Assembly (NCBI RefSeq): GCF_051401765.1
Contig: NW_027480533.1
Coordinates: 806,001 to 870,000, forward strand
Source: Calliopsis andreniformis
Taxonomy: Eukaryota; Arthropoda; Insecta; Hymenoptera; Andrenidae
Length of the DNA: 64,000 nucleotides
Direction of reading: 5' to 3'
Notes under the pieces: model-generated
The model's database searches: none
What the model was told of the DNA's origin: nothing
What the model saw: the letters and a program-made list of their open reading frames with translations, nothing else
Translations under genes and position numbers: made by a program
Shown: positions 23,885-36,381 of the stretch, piece after piece
Position numbering within the stretch: position 1 is the first letter of the stretch
How the letters are laid out: each line of letters opens with the position of its first letter

Positions 23885-24086
23885 CCTGAGTCCTCAAACC
23901 TCAATTCTGAATCCTCAACCCTGAATCCTCAATCTTCAGCCCTCAGTCCGCAAGAATCAGTTGTCAATCCTCAATCCTCAATAGAATATCCTCAATTCAC
24001 AGGTTTCAATACTCAATACTCAATCTGCAATCTTCAAATCTCTATCCACAAATATCAATCCTCATCACTCAACCTCAACACTCAGT
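23885..24086. repeat. Module A, CAGG subtype, 1-bp shorter
   Basis: Sister of 20,540; one base missing in ACTCAACCTCAACACTC. Confidence 0.9.
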
Positions 24087-24512
24087 CCCCAATCCTCAAT
24101 CTTCAATTCTCAATCCTCAATCCTCAATCCTCAATCCTCAATCCTCAATCCTCAATCCTCAATCTTCAATCCTCAATACACAATCCTCAATTCTCAATCC
24201 TCAATCCTCAGTCCTCAGACCTCAAACCTCAATCCTCAACCCTCAGCCCTCATCGTCAATCCTCAAACCTCAATCCTCAATCCTCAATCGTCAATCCTCA
24301 ATCCTCAATCTTCAATCCTCAATACTCAATCTTCAATCCTCTATCCTCAATATTCAATACTCAACACACAATTTTCAATACTCAATCCGCAATCATCATA
24401 CCTCAATCCTCAATCCTCAGTCATCAATCCTCAATCTTCAATACTCAATGGTCAATCCTCAGTCCTCAATACTCAATCGTCAATCCTCAATCCTCAATCC
24501 TCAATCCTCAAT

Positions 24513-24715
24513 CCTCAGTCCTCAAACCTCAATTCTGAATACTCAACCCTGAATCCTCAATCTTCAGCCCTCAGTCCTCAACACTCAGTTGTCAATCCTC
24601 AATCCTCAATAGAATATCCTCAATTCACAGGTTTCAATACTCAATACTCAATCTGCAATCTTCAAATCTCTATCCACAAACATCAATCCTCATCACTCAA
24701 CCCTCAACACTCAGT
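24513..24715. repeat. Module A, CAGG subtype
   Basis: Counterpart of 399-601 in R1 copy 3, sharing the AACACTCAGTTGTC variant but with the usual TACTCAAT. Confidence 0.9.
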
Positions 24716-26277
24716 ACCCAATCCTCAATCTTCAATCCTCAATCCTCAATCCTCAATACTCAATCCTCAATCTTCAATCCTCAATACTCAATCTTCAATC
24801 CTCAATCCTCAATCCTCAATCCACAATCCTCAATCCTCAGTCATCAATACTCAATATTCAGTACTCAATCCTCAATCCTCAATCCTCAGTCCTCATTCTT
24901 CAATCCTCAATACCCAATCCTCAATCTTCAATCCTCAATCCTCAATCCTCAATTCTCAATCCTCTATCCTCAATCCTCAGACCTCAAACATCAATACTCA
25001 ACCCTCAGTCCTCGTCCTGAATCCACAACCCTCAATCCTCAATCCTCAACCTTCAATCATCAATATTCAATCTTCAATCCTCAATCCTCAATCCTCAATC
25101 CTCAATCCTCAATCCTCAATGTTCATTCCTCAATACTCAATCTTCAATCCTCAATCCTCAATTATCAATCCTCAATACTCAATCCTCAATCGTCAATCCT
25201 CAATCCCCAATCCTCAATCTTCAATACTCAATCCTCAATCCACAATCCAGAATCCTCAATCTTCAATCCTCAATACTCAATCTTCAATCCTCAATCCTCA
25301 ATCCTCAATCTTCAATCCTCAACCCCAATACTCAACCCTCAATCCTCAATCTTAAAATCCTCAATCCTCAATCCTCAATCCTCAATCCTCATTCTTCAAT
25401 CCTCAATACCCAATCCTCAATCTTCAATACTCAATCCTCAATCCTCAATTCTCAATCCTGAATCCTCAATCCTCAGACCTCAGACATCAATACTCAACCC
25501 TCAGGCCTCCTCCTCAATCCACAACTCTCAATCCTCAATCATCAATCTTCAATCATCAATATTCAATCTTCAGTCCTCAATCCTCAATCCTCAATCCTCA
25601 ATGTTCAATCCGCAATCCCCAATACTCAATCCTCAATTCTCAAACCTCAATCCTCAATCCTCAATCTTCAATCCTCAATCCTCAATCCTCAGTCCTCAAT
25701 GCTCATTCTTCAATCCTCAATACCCAATCCTCAATCTTCAATCCTCAATCCTCAGACCTCAGACATCAATACTCAACCCTCAGTCCTCGTCCTCAATCCA
25801 CAACACTCAATCCTCAATCATCAATCTTCAATCATCAATATTCAATCTTCAGTCCTCAATCCTCAATCCTCAATCCTCAATGTTCAACCCGCAATCCCCA
25901 ATACTCAATCCTCAATCCTCAATCCTCAATCCTCAATCATCAATCCTCATTCTTCAATACTCAGTCCCCAATCCTCAATCTTCAATCGTCAATCCTCAAT
26001 CCTCAATCCTCAATCCTCAATCCTCAATCTTCAATCCTCAATACTCAATCTCCAATCCTCAAACCTCAATCCTCAATCCACAATCTTTAATCCTCAATCC
26101 TCAATCCTCAATCCTCAATCCTCAACCTTCAATCATCAATATTCAATCTTCAATCCTCAATCCTCAATCCTCTATCCTCAATCCTCAATCCTCATTCTTC
26201 AATCCTTAATACCCAAATCTCATTCTTCAATCCTCAATCCTCAATCCTCAATTCTCTATACTCAATCCTCAGACCTC

Positions 26278-27004
26278 AGTCCTCAAACCTCAATCCTCAA
26301 CCCTCAGCCCTCATCCTCTATCCTCAATCCTCAACCTCAATCCTCAATCTTCAATCCTCAATACTCAATCTTCAATCCTCAATCCTCGGTCCTCAAACTT
26401 CAATTCTGAATCCTCAATCCTGAATCCTCAATCTTCAGCCCTCAGACCTCAGCAATCGGTTGTCAATACTCAATCCTCTATAGAATATCCTCAATTCACA
26501 GTTTTCAATACTCAATACTCAACCTGCAATCATCAAATCTCTATCCACAAACATCAATTCTCATCACTCAACCATCAACACTCAGTCCTCAATGTTCAAT
26601 CCTCAATCCTCAACTCTCAATCTTCAATCCTCAATTCTGAATCTTCAATCCTCAATCCTCAATCCTCAATCCTCATTCCTCAGTCCCCAATCCTCAATCC
26701 TCAATCGTCAATCCTCATTCTTCAATCCTCAATACCCAATCCTCAATCTTCAATCCTCAATCCTCAATTCTCAATTCTCAATCCTCAAAGTTCAATCCGC
26801 AATCCCCAATACACAATCCTCAATCCTCAGTCCTCAATCCTCAATCATCAATCCTCAATCTTCAATACTCAGTCCTCAATCCTCAATCCTCAATCCTCAA
26901 TCCTCAATCATCAATCCTCAATCTTCAATCCTCAATGCTCAACCTTTAATCCTCAATCCTCAATTCTCAATCTTCAATCCTCAATACTCAATATTCAATC
27001 CTCA
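26278..27004. repeat. 726-bp duplication, left copy
   Basis: It repeats at exactly +900 bp (27,178-27,904), including module A and the unusual CTCAAAGTTCAATCCGC string. Visible differences are few, for example CTCAGCAATCGG here against CTCAACAATCGG in the right copy. The left edge is where the preceding unit changes from GACCTCAGT to GTCCTCAGT; the right edge is near CTCAATACCC at 27,001. Confidence 0.88.
26384..26586. repeat. Module A, CAGT subtype
   Basis: Same allele as 2,270 (CTCGGTCC, CTCAGCAATCGG). Confidence 0.9.
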
Positions 27005-27177
27005 ATACCCAATCCTCAATCTTCAATACTCAATCCTCAATCCTCAATTCTCAATCCTCAATCCTCAATCCTCAGACCTCAGACATCAATACTCAACCCT
27101 CAGTCCTCGTCCTCAATCCACAACACTCAATCCTCAATCATCAATCTTCAATCATCAATATTCATTCTTCAGTCCTC

Positions 27178-27904
27178 AGTCCTCAAACCTCAATCCTCAA
27201 CCCTCAGCCCTCATCCTCTATCCTCAATCCTCAACCTCAATCCTCAATCTTCAATCCTCAATACTCAATCTTCAATCCTCAATCCTCGGTCCTCAAACTT
27301 CAATTCTGAATCCTCAATCCTGAATCCTCAATCTTCAGCCCTCAGACCTCAACAATCGGTTGTCAATACTCAATCCTCTATAGAATATCCTCAATTCACA
27401 GTTTTCAATACTCAATACTCAACCTGCAATCATCAAATCTCTATCCACAAACATCAATTCTCATCACTCAACCATCAACACTCAGTCCTCAATGTTCAAT
27501 CCTCAATCCTCAACTCTCAATCTTCAATCCTCAATACTGAATCTTCAATCCTCAATCCTCAATCCTCAATCCTCATTCCTCAGTCCCCAATCCTCAATCC
27601 TCAATCGTCAATCCTCATTCTTCAATCCTCAATACCCAATCCTCAATCTTCAATCCTCAATCCTCAATTCTCAATTCTCAATCCTCAAAGTTCAATCCGC
27701 AATCCCCAATACACAATCCTCAATCCTCAGTCCTCAATCCTCAATCATCAATCCTCAATCTTCAATACTCAGTCCTCAATCCTCAATCCTCAATCCTCAA
27801 TCCTCAATCATCAATCCTCAATCTTCAATCCTCAACGCTCAACCTTTAATACTCAATCCTCAATTCTCAATCTTCAATCCTCAATACTCAATATTCAATC
27901 CTCA
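27178..27904. repeat. 726-bp duplication, right copy
   Basis: Right partner of 26,278-27,004 at constant offset 900. It carries private variants CTCAACGCTCAACC near 27,835 and TTTAATACTC near 27,845. It then runs into a string shared with 14,175 onward, so the junction near 27,905 joins two block families. Confidence 0.88.
27284..27486. repeat. Module A, CAGT subtype
   Basis: The +900 bp copy of 26,384, with CTCAACAATCGG. Confidence 0.9.
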
Positions 27905-27929
27905 ATCCTCAATCCTCAATCCTCAATCC

Positions 27930-28680
27930 TCATTCTTCAATCCTCAATACCCAACCCTCAATCTTCAATCCTCAATCCTCAATCCTCAATTCTCAATCCT
28001 CAATCCTCAGTCCTCAGACCTCAAACCTCAATCCTCAACCCTCAGCCCTCATCGTCAATCCTCAAACCTCAATCCTCAATTCTCAATCGTCAATCCTCAA
28101 TCCTTAACCTTCAATCCTCAATACTCAATCTTCAATCCTCTATCCACAATCCTCAATCCTCAATATTCAATCCTCAACACACAATTTTCAATACTCAATC
28201 CGCAATCATCATACCTCAATCCTCAATCCTCAGTCATCAATCCTCAATCTTCAATACTCAATGGTCAATCCTCAGTCCTCAATCCTCAATCCTCAATCCT
28301 CGTACCTCAAACCTCAATCCTCAATCCTCAATCCTCATTCTTCAATCCTCAATACCCAATCCTCAATCTTCAATCCTCAATCCTCAATCCTCAATTCTCA
28401 ATCCTCAATCCTCAGTCCTCAGTCCTCAAACCTCAATCCTCAACCCTCAGCCCTCATCCTCAAACCTCAGTCCTCATCCTCAATTCTCAATCCTCAATCC
28501 TCAATCCTCAAACCACAATCCTCAACCGTCAGTCCTCGTCCTCAATCCTCAATCCTCAATCCTCAATCCTCATTCCTCAAACCTCAATCCTCAATCCTCA
28601 ATCCTTAATCCTCAATCTTCAATCCTCAATCAACAGTCCTTAATCTTCAATCCTCAATGCTCAATACTCAATCCTCAATC
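27930..28680. repeat. HOR block R5, copy 2
   Basis: Partner of 14,175-14,940. Relative to it, about four heptamers are missing near 28,275. It is followed by a stretch with two further copies of the string around 28,700-28,980. Confidence 0.82.
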
Positions 28681-28993
28681 CTCAGTCCTCAATCCTCAAT
28701 CCTCAATCCTCAATCCTCAATCTTCAATCCTCAATACTCAATCTTCAATCCACAATCCTCAATCCTCAATCTCTAATCCTCAATACTCAATCTTCAATCC
28801 TCAATCCTCAATCCTCAATCCTCAATCCTCAGCCCTCAGTCCTCATCCTCAATCCTCAATCCTCAATCCTCAATCCTCAATCTTCAATCCTCAATACTCA
28901 ATCTTCAATCCACAATCCTCAATCCTCAACCTTCAATCCTCAATACTCAATCTTCAATCCTCAATCCTCAATCCTCAATCCTCAAGCCTCAAT

Positions 28994-29063
28994 CCTCTGT
29001 CCTCAAACCACAATCCTGAATCCTCAATCCTGAATCCTCAATCCTGAATCCTCAATCCTCAGT
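28994..29063. repeat. Module A, 3'-truncated with extra CTGAAT unit
   Basis: CCTCTGT, CCTCAAA, CCACAAT, then three CCTGAAT units alternating with CCTCAAT where full copies have two CTGAAT units. Confidence 0.78.
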
Positions 29064-29308
29064 CCTCAATCCTCAATCCTCAATGTTCAATTCTCAATTC
29101 CCAATCCTCAATCTTAAATCCTCAATCCTCAATCCTCAATCCTCAATCCTCAATCCTCAACTCTCAATCCTCAATCCTCTATCCTCAGTCCTCAATCCTC
29201 ATTCTTCAATCCTCAGTACCCAATCCTCAATCTTCAATCCTCAATCCTCAATCCTCAATCCTCAATCCTCAATTCTCAACCCTCAATACTCAATCTTCAA
29301 TCTTCAAT

Positions 29309-29511
29309 CCTCAGTCCTCAAACCACAATTCTGAATCCTCAATCCTGAATCCTCAATCCTCAGCCCTCAGTCCTCAACAATCAGTTGTCAATCCTCAATC
29401 CCCAATAGAATATCCTCAATTCACAGTTTTCAATACTCAATACCCAATCTGCAATCTTCAAAACTCTATCCACAAACATCAATTCTCATCACTCAACCCT
29501 CAACACTCAGT
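29309..29511. repeat. Module A, CAGT subtype
   Basis: CCCCAATAGAATAT core and ACCCAATCTGC; allele of HOR Z copies b and c. Confidence 0.9.
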
Positions 29512-30629
29512 CCACAATGTTCAATACTCAATCCTCAATTCTCAATCTTCAATCCTCAATACTCAATCATTAATCCTCAATCCTCAATCCTCAATCTTCA
29601 ATCCTCAATCCCCAATACTCAATCCTCAATCATCAATCCTCAACTCTCAATCCTCAATCCTCAATCCTCAGTCCTCAAACCTCAATCCTCAACCCTCAGC
29701 CCTCATCTTCAATCCTCAATCCTCAATCCTCAATTCTCAACCTTCAATCCTCAATACTCAATCTTCAATCCTCAATCCTCAATTCTCAATCCTCAATACT
29801 CAATCCTCAATGGTCAATCCTCAATCCCGAATCCTCAATCTTCAATACTCAATCCTCAATCCTCAATCCGCAATCCTCAACCTTCAATCCTCAATACTCA
29901 ATCTTCAATCCTCAATCCTCAATCCTCAATCCTCAATCCTCAATCCTCGGTCCTCAATCCTCAATCTTCAATCCTCAATACTCAATCTTCAATCCTCAAT
30001 ACTCAATCCTCAATCCTCAATCCTCATTCTTGAATCCTCAATACCCAATCCTCAATCTTCAATCCTCAATCCTCAATCCTCAGTCCTCAATGCTCATTCT
30101 TCAATCCTCAATACCCAATCCTCAATCTTCAATACTCAATCTTCAATCCTCAATCCTCAATCCTCAATCCTCAATCCTCAATCCTCGGTCCTCAATCCTC
30201 AATCCTCAATCCTCAACTATCAATCCTCAATCCTCAATCCTCAGTCCTCAAACCTCAATCCTCAACCCTCAGCCCCCATCTTCAATCCTCAATCCTCAAT
30301 CCTCAATTCTCAATCTTCAATCCTCAATACTCAATATTCAATCCTCAATCCTCAATCCTCAATCCTCAATACCCAATCCTCAATCTTCAATACTCAATCC
30401 TCAATCCACAATTCTCAATCCTCAATCCTCAATCTTCAATCCTCAATGCTCAACCTTTAATCCTCAATCCTCAATTCTCAATCTTCAATCCTCAATACTC
30501 AATATACAATCCTCAATCCTCAATTCTCAATCCTCAATACTCAATCCTCAATCCGCAATCCACAATCCTCAATCTTCAATCCTCAATACTCAATCTTCAA
30601 TCCTCAATACTCGATCCTCAATCCTCAAT

Positions 30630-30713
30630 CCTCAGTCCTCAAACCTCAATTCTGAATCCTCAATCCTGAATCCTCAATCTTCAGCCCTCAGTCCTCAACA
30701 ATCAGTTGTCAAT
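30630..30713. repeat. Module A, 3'-truncated (units 1-12)
   Basis: Ends after TGTCAAT, just before the AGAATAT core, and passes into plain heptamers and CAATGTTCAATCCGC. The same truncation is at 34,264, 41,034 and 50,657. Confidence 0.85.
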
Positions 30714-31594
30714 CCTCAATCCTCAATCCTCAATCCTCAATGTTCAATCCGCAATCCCCAATACGCAATCCTCAATTCTCAAACCTCAATCCTCAATCCT
30801 CGATCTTCAATCCTCAATCCTCAATCGTCAATCCTCAATGCTCATTCTTCCATCCTCAATACCCAATCCTCAATCTTCAATCCTGAATCCTCAATCCTGA
30901 ACTCTCAATCCTCAATCCTCAATCCTCAGTCCTCAAACCTCAATCCTCAACCATCAGCCCTCATCTTCAATCCTCAATCCTCAGTCCTCAATTCTCAATC
31001 TTCAATCCTCAATACTCAATATTCAATCCTCAATCCCCAATTCTCAATCCTCAATACTCAATCCTCAATCGTCAATCCTCAATGCCCAATCCTCAATTTT
31101 CGATACTCAATCCTCAATCCTCATTCCACAATCCTCAATCTTCAATCCTCAATACTCAATCTTCAATCCTCAATCCTCAATCCTCAATCCTCAATCCTCA
31201 ATCCTCAGTCCTCAATCCTCAATCTTCAATCCTCAATACTCAATCTTCAATCCTCAATCCTCAATCCTCAATCCTCAATCCTCATTCTTCAATCCTCAAT
31301 ACCCAATCCTCAATCTTCAATACTCAATCCCCAATCCTCAATTCTCAATCCTCAATCCTCAATCCTCAATCCTCAATACTCAATCTTCAATCCTCAATCC
31401 TCAATACTCAATCCTCAATCCTCATCCTTCAATCCTCAATACCCAATCCTCAATCTTCAATCCTCAATCCTCAATCCTCAATTCTCAATCCTCAATCCTC
31501 AGTACTCAATCCTCAATCTTCAATCCTCAATACCCAATCTTCAATCTTCAATCCTCGATCCTCAATCCTCAATCCCCATTCCTCAATCCTCAAT

Positions 31595-31797
31595 CCACAG
31601 TCCTCAAACCACAGTCCTGAATCCTCAGTCCTGAATCCTCAATCTTCAGACCTCAGTCCTCAACAATCAGCTGTCAATCCTCAATCCTCACTAGAATATC
31701 CTCAGTTCAGGGTTTTCCATACGCAATACTCAATCTGCAATCTTCATATCTCTATCCACAAACATCAATTCTCCTCACTCAACCATCAACTCTCAGT
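31595..31797. repeat. Module A, diverged
   Basis: CTAGAATAT, CAGTTCAGGG, TTTTCCATACGC and TTCATATC are private; AGCTGTC in unit 12. Confidence 0.87.
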
Positions 31798-31864
31798 CCC
31801 CAATCCTCAATCTTCAATCGTCAATCCTCAATCCTCAATTATCAATCCTCAATACTCAATCCTC

Positions 31865-32803
31865 AATCTTCAACCCTCAATACTCAATCTTCAATCCTCA
31901 AACCTCAATCCTGAATCCTCAATCCTCTATCCTCAATACTCAATCCTCATTCTTCAATCCTCAATACCCAATCCTCAATCATCAATCCTCAATCCTCAAT
32001 CCTCAATTCTCAATCCTCAATCCTCAATCATCAATCCTCAGACCTCAGACATCAATACTCAACCCTCAGTCCTCGTCCTCAATCCACAACCCTCAATCCT
32101 CAATCATCAATCTTCAGTCATCAATATTCAATCTTCTGTCCTCAATCCTCAATCCTCAATCCTCAATGTTCAATCCGCAATACCCAATCCTCAATCTTCA
32201 ATCCTCAATCCTCAATCCAAAATCCACAATCCTCAATCCTCAATCCTCAATCCTCAATCCTCACTCCTCAAACATCAATCCTGGATCCTCAATCCTGAAT
32301 TCTCAATCTTCAGACCTCAGTCCTCAACAATCAGTTGTCAATTCACAATCCTCAATGGAATATCATCAATTCACGGTTTTCAATACTCAATACTCCATCT
32401 GCAATCTTTAAAACTCTATCCACAAACACCAATTCTCATCACTCAACACTCAACACTCAGTCCCCAGTCCTCAATCTTCAATCCTCAGTCCTCAATCCTC
32501 AATCCTCAATCCTCAATCCTCAATCCTCAATCTTCAATCCTCAATACTCAATCATCAATCTTCAATCCTCAGTCCTCAATCCTCAAACCTCAATCCTCAA
32601 CCCTCAGCCCTCATCCTCAATCCTCGATCCTCAATCCTCAATCCTCAATCTTCAATCCTCAATCCTCAATACTCAATCCTCAATCCTCATTCTTCAATCC
32701 TCAATACCCAATCCTCAATCTTTAGTCCTCAATCCTCAATCCTCAATTCTCAATCCTCAATCCTCAGTACTCAATCCTCAATCTTCAATCCTCAATACTC
32801 AAT
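31865..32803. repeat. Stranded HOR F fragment
   Basis: It matches 47,455-48,390 (offset about 15,589; the F landmark at 32,166 is 13,505 bp before 45,671). It ends abruptly at 32,803, where F units continue with ATCATCAATCC and this sequence switches to the TCGCCCATCC string of Z. It is more diverged from the F units than they are from one another. Confidence 0.85.
32259..32461. repeat. Module A, GGAATATCATC subtype
   Basis: Subtype of HOR F: CTGGATCC in unit 4, GGAATATCATC, CACGGTTTTC and TACTCCATCTGC. Confidence 0.9.
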
Positions 32804-33005
32804 CGCCCATCCTCCATCCTCATTCTTCAATCCTCAATACCCTATCCTCAATCTTCAATCCTCAATACTCAATCCTCAATTCTCAATCCTCAATCCTCAG
32901 TCCTGAGTCCTCACACCTCAATCTTCAACTCTCAGCCCTCAACCTCAATCCTCAATCCTCAATCCTCAATCCTCAGCCCTCAATACTCAATCTTCAATCT
33001 TCAAT

Positions 33006-33208
33006 CCTCAGTCCTCAAACCACATTTCTGAATCCTCAATCATGAATCCTCAATCCTCAGCCCTCAGTCCTCAACAATCAGTTGTCAATCTTCAATCCCC
33101 AATAGAATATCCTCAATTCACAGTTTTCAATACTCAATACCCAATCTGCAATCTTCAAATCTCTATCCACAAACGTCAATTCTCATCACTCAACCCTCAA
33201 CACTCAGT
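33006..33208. repeat. Module A, CAGT subtype (Z copy b)
   Basis: CCACATTTCTGAATCC and AATCATGAATCC at the start; same allele at 39,776. Confidence 0.9.
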
Positions 33209-34263
33209 CCACAATGTTCAATCCTCAATCCTCAATTCTCAATGTTCAATCCTCAATACTCAATCATTAATCCTCAATCCTCAATCCTCAATCTTCAATC
33301 CTCAATCCCCAATACTCAGTCCTCAATCCTCAATCCTCAACTCTCAATCCTCAATCCTCAATCCTCAGTCCTCAAACCTCAATCCTCAACCCTCAGCCCT
33401 CATCTTCAACCCTCAATCCTCAATCCTCAATTCTCAACCTTCAATCCTCAATACTCAATCTTCAATCCTCAATCCTCAATTCTCAATCCTCAATACTCAA
33501 CCCTCAATCGTCAATCCTCAATCCCCAATCCTCAATCTTCAATACTCAATCCTCAATCCTCAATCCACAATCCTCAATCTTCAATCCTCAATACTCAATC
33601 TTCAATCCTCAATCCTCAATCCTCAATCCTCAATCCTCAATCCTCGGTCCTCAATCCTCAATCTTCAATCCTCAATACTCAATCTTCAATCCTCAATACT
33701 CAATCCTCAATCCTCAATCCTCATTCTTCAATCCTCAATACCCAATCCTCAATCTTCAATCCTCAATCCTCAATCCTCAGTCCTCAATGCTCATTCTTCA
33801 ATCCTCAATACCCAATCCTCAATCTTCAATCCTCAATCCTCAATCCTCAACTATCAATCCTCAATCCTCAATCCTCAGTCCTCAAACCTCAATCCTCAAC
33901 CCTCAGCCCCCATCTTCAATCCTCAATCCTCAATCCTCAATTCTCAATCTTCAATCCTCAATACTCAATATTCAATCCTCAATCCTCAATCCTCAATCCT
34001 CAATACCCAATCCTCAATCTTCAATACTCAATCCTCAATCCACAATTCTCAATCCTCAATCCTCAATCTTCAATCCTCAATGCTCAACCTTTAATCCTCA
34101 ATCCTCAATTCTCAATCTTCAATCCTCAATACTCAATATACAATCCTCAATCCTCAATTCTCAATCCTCAATACTCAATCCTCAATCCGCAATCCACAAT
34201 CCTCAATCTTCAATCCTCAATACTCAATCTTCAATCCTCAATACTCAATCCTCAATCCTCAAT

Positions 34264-34347
34264 CCTCAGTCCTCAAACCTCAATTCTGAATCCTCAATCC
34301 TGAATCCTCAATCTTCAGCCCTCAGTCCTCAACAATCAGTTGTCAAT
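34264..34347. repeat. Module A, 3'-truncated (Z copy b)
   Basis: Same 12-unit remnant as 30,630. Confidence 0.85.
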
Positions 34348-35486
34348 CCTCAATCCTCAATCCTCAATCCTCAATGTTCAATCCGCAATCCCCAATACGC
34401 AATCCTCAATTCTCAAACCTCAATCCTCAATCCTCGATCTTCAATCCTCAATCCTCAATCGTCAATCCTCAATGCTCATTCTTCCATCCTCAATAACCAA
34501 TCCTCAATCTTCAATCCTGAATCCTCAATCCTGAACTCTCAATCCTCAATCCTCAATCCTCAGTCCTCAAACCTCAATCCTCAACCATCAGCCCTCATCT
34601 TCAATCCTCAATCCTCAGTCCTCAATTCTCAATCTTCAATCCTCAATACTCAATATTCAATCCTCAATCCCCAATTCTCAATCCTCAATACTCAATCCTC
34701 AATCGTCAATCCTCAATGCCCAATCCTCAATTTTCGATACTCAATCCTCAATCCTCAATCCACAATCCTCAATCTTCAATCCTCAATACTCAATCCTCAA
34801 TCCTCAATCCTCAATCCTCAATCCTCAATCCTCAATCCTCAGTCCTCAATCCTCAATCTTCAATCCTCAATACTCAATCTTCAATCCTCAATCCTCAATC
34901 CTCAATCCTCAATCCTCATTCTTCAATCCTCAATACCCAATCCTCAATCCTCAATACTCAATCTTCAATCCTCAATCCTCAATACTCAATCCTCAATCCT
35001 CATCCTTCAATCCTCAATACCCAATCCTCAATCTTCAATCCTCAATCCTCAATCCTCAATTCTCAATCCTCAATCCTCAGTACTCAATCCTCAATCTTCA
35101 ATCCTCAATACTCAATCATCAATCCTCAATTCTCAATCCTCAATCCTCAACCCTCAATTAGCAATCCTCAATCCTGAATCCTCAATCCTCAATCCTCATT
35201 CTTCAATCCTCAATACCCAATACTCAATCTTCATTCTTTCAATCCTCAATCCTCAATCTTCAATCCTCAATCCTGAATCCTCAATCCTCAATCCTCATTC
35301 TTCAATCCTTAATACCCAAATCTCAATCTTCAATCCTCAATCCTCAATCCTCAATTCTCTATACTCAATCCTCAGACCTCAGTCCTCAAACCTCAATCCT
35401 CAAACCTCTGCCCTCATCCTCTGTCCTCAATCCTCAACCTCAATCCTCAACCTTCAATCCTCAATACTCAATCTTCAATCCTCAAT

Positions 35487-35689
35487 CCTCAGTCCTCAAA
35501 ATTCAATTCTGAATCCTCAATACTGAATCCTCAATCTTCAGCCCTCAGACCTCAACAATCAGTTGTCAATACTCAATCCTCTATAGAATATCCTCAATTC
35601 ACAGTTTTCAATACTCAATACTCAACCTGCAATCTTCAAATCTCTATCCACAAACATCAATTCTCATCACTCAACCATCAACACTCAGT
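35487..35689. repeat. Module A, CAGT subtype (Z copy b)
   Basis: CTCAAAATTCAATTC at the start and CTCTATAGAATAT core; allele of 42,313. Confidence 0.9.
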
Positions 35690-36178
35690 CCTCAATGTTC
35701 AATCCTCAATCCTAAACTCTTAATCTTCAATCCTCAATACTGAATCTTCAATCCTCAATCCTCAATCCTCAATCATCAATCCTCAATCCCCAATCCTCAA
35801 TCCTCAATCTTCAATCCTCAATACTCAATCTTCAATCCTCAATCCTCAATCCTCAATCCTCAATCCTCAATCCTCATTCTTCAACCCTCAACACCAAATC
35901 CTCAATCTTCAATCCTCCATCCTCAATCCTCTATTCTCGATCCTCAATCATCAATCCTCAGACCTCAAAAATCAATACTCAACCCTCAGCCCTCGTCCTC
36001 AATCCACAACACTCAATCCTCAATCCTCAATCTTCAATCATCAATATTCAACCTTCAATCCTAAATCCTCAATCCTCAGTCCTCAATCCTCAATCCTGAA
36101 TCCTCAGTCATCAATACTCAATCTTCAGTACTCAATCCTCAATCCTCAAACCTCAATCCTCAATCCTCAATCCTCAAT

Positions 36179-36381
36179 CCTCAGTCCTCAAACCTCAATT
36201 CTGAATCCTCAATCCTGAATCCTCAATCTTCAGCCCTCAGTCCTCAACAATCAGTTGTCAATCCTCAATCCTCAATAGAATATCCTCAATTCACAGGTTT
36301 CAATACTCAATACTGATTCTGCAATCTTCAAATCTCTATCCACAAACAACAATCCTCATCACTCAACCCTCAACACTCAGT
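36179..36381. repeat. Module A, CAGG subtype (Z copy b)
   Basis: TACTGATTCTGC and CCACAAACAAC mark this subtype; same at 43,005 and 51,594. Confidence 0.9.

Larger units (their letters stand above)
24115..26615. repeat. HOR block R1, copy 3
   Basis: Nearly identical to 1-2,500, with no net length change over 2.5 kb (offset 24,114 at position 61, at 1,005 and at 2,341). Past the module A at its right end it continues into a different string (CCTCAACTCTCAATC) from copy 1 (CCTCAATATTCAACC), so one of the two has a recombination junction near 2,500 / 26,610. Confidence 0.9.
29240..31510. repeat. HOR Z, copy a (shorter version)
   Basis: It matches copy b at offset 3,698 on the left (module A at 29,309/33,006) and 3,634 on the right (30,706/34,340 and 31,082/34,716). 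The 64-bp difference comes from small insertions and deletions between, for example around 30,130-30,200. It includes the truncated module A at 30,630. Copy a keeps the CAATCCCCAATCC string near 31,328 that copy b has lost. Confidence 0.85.
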
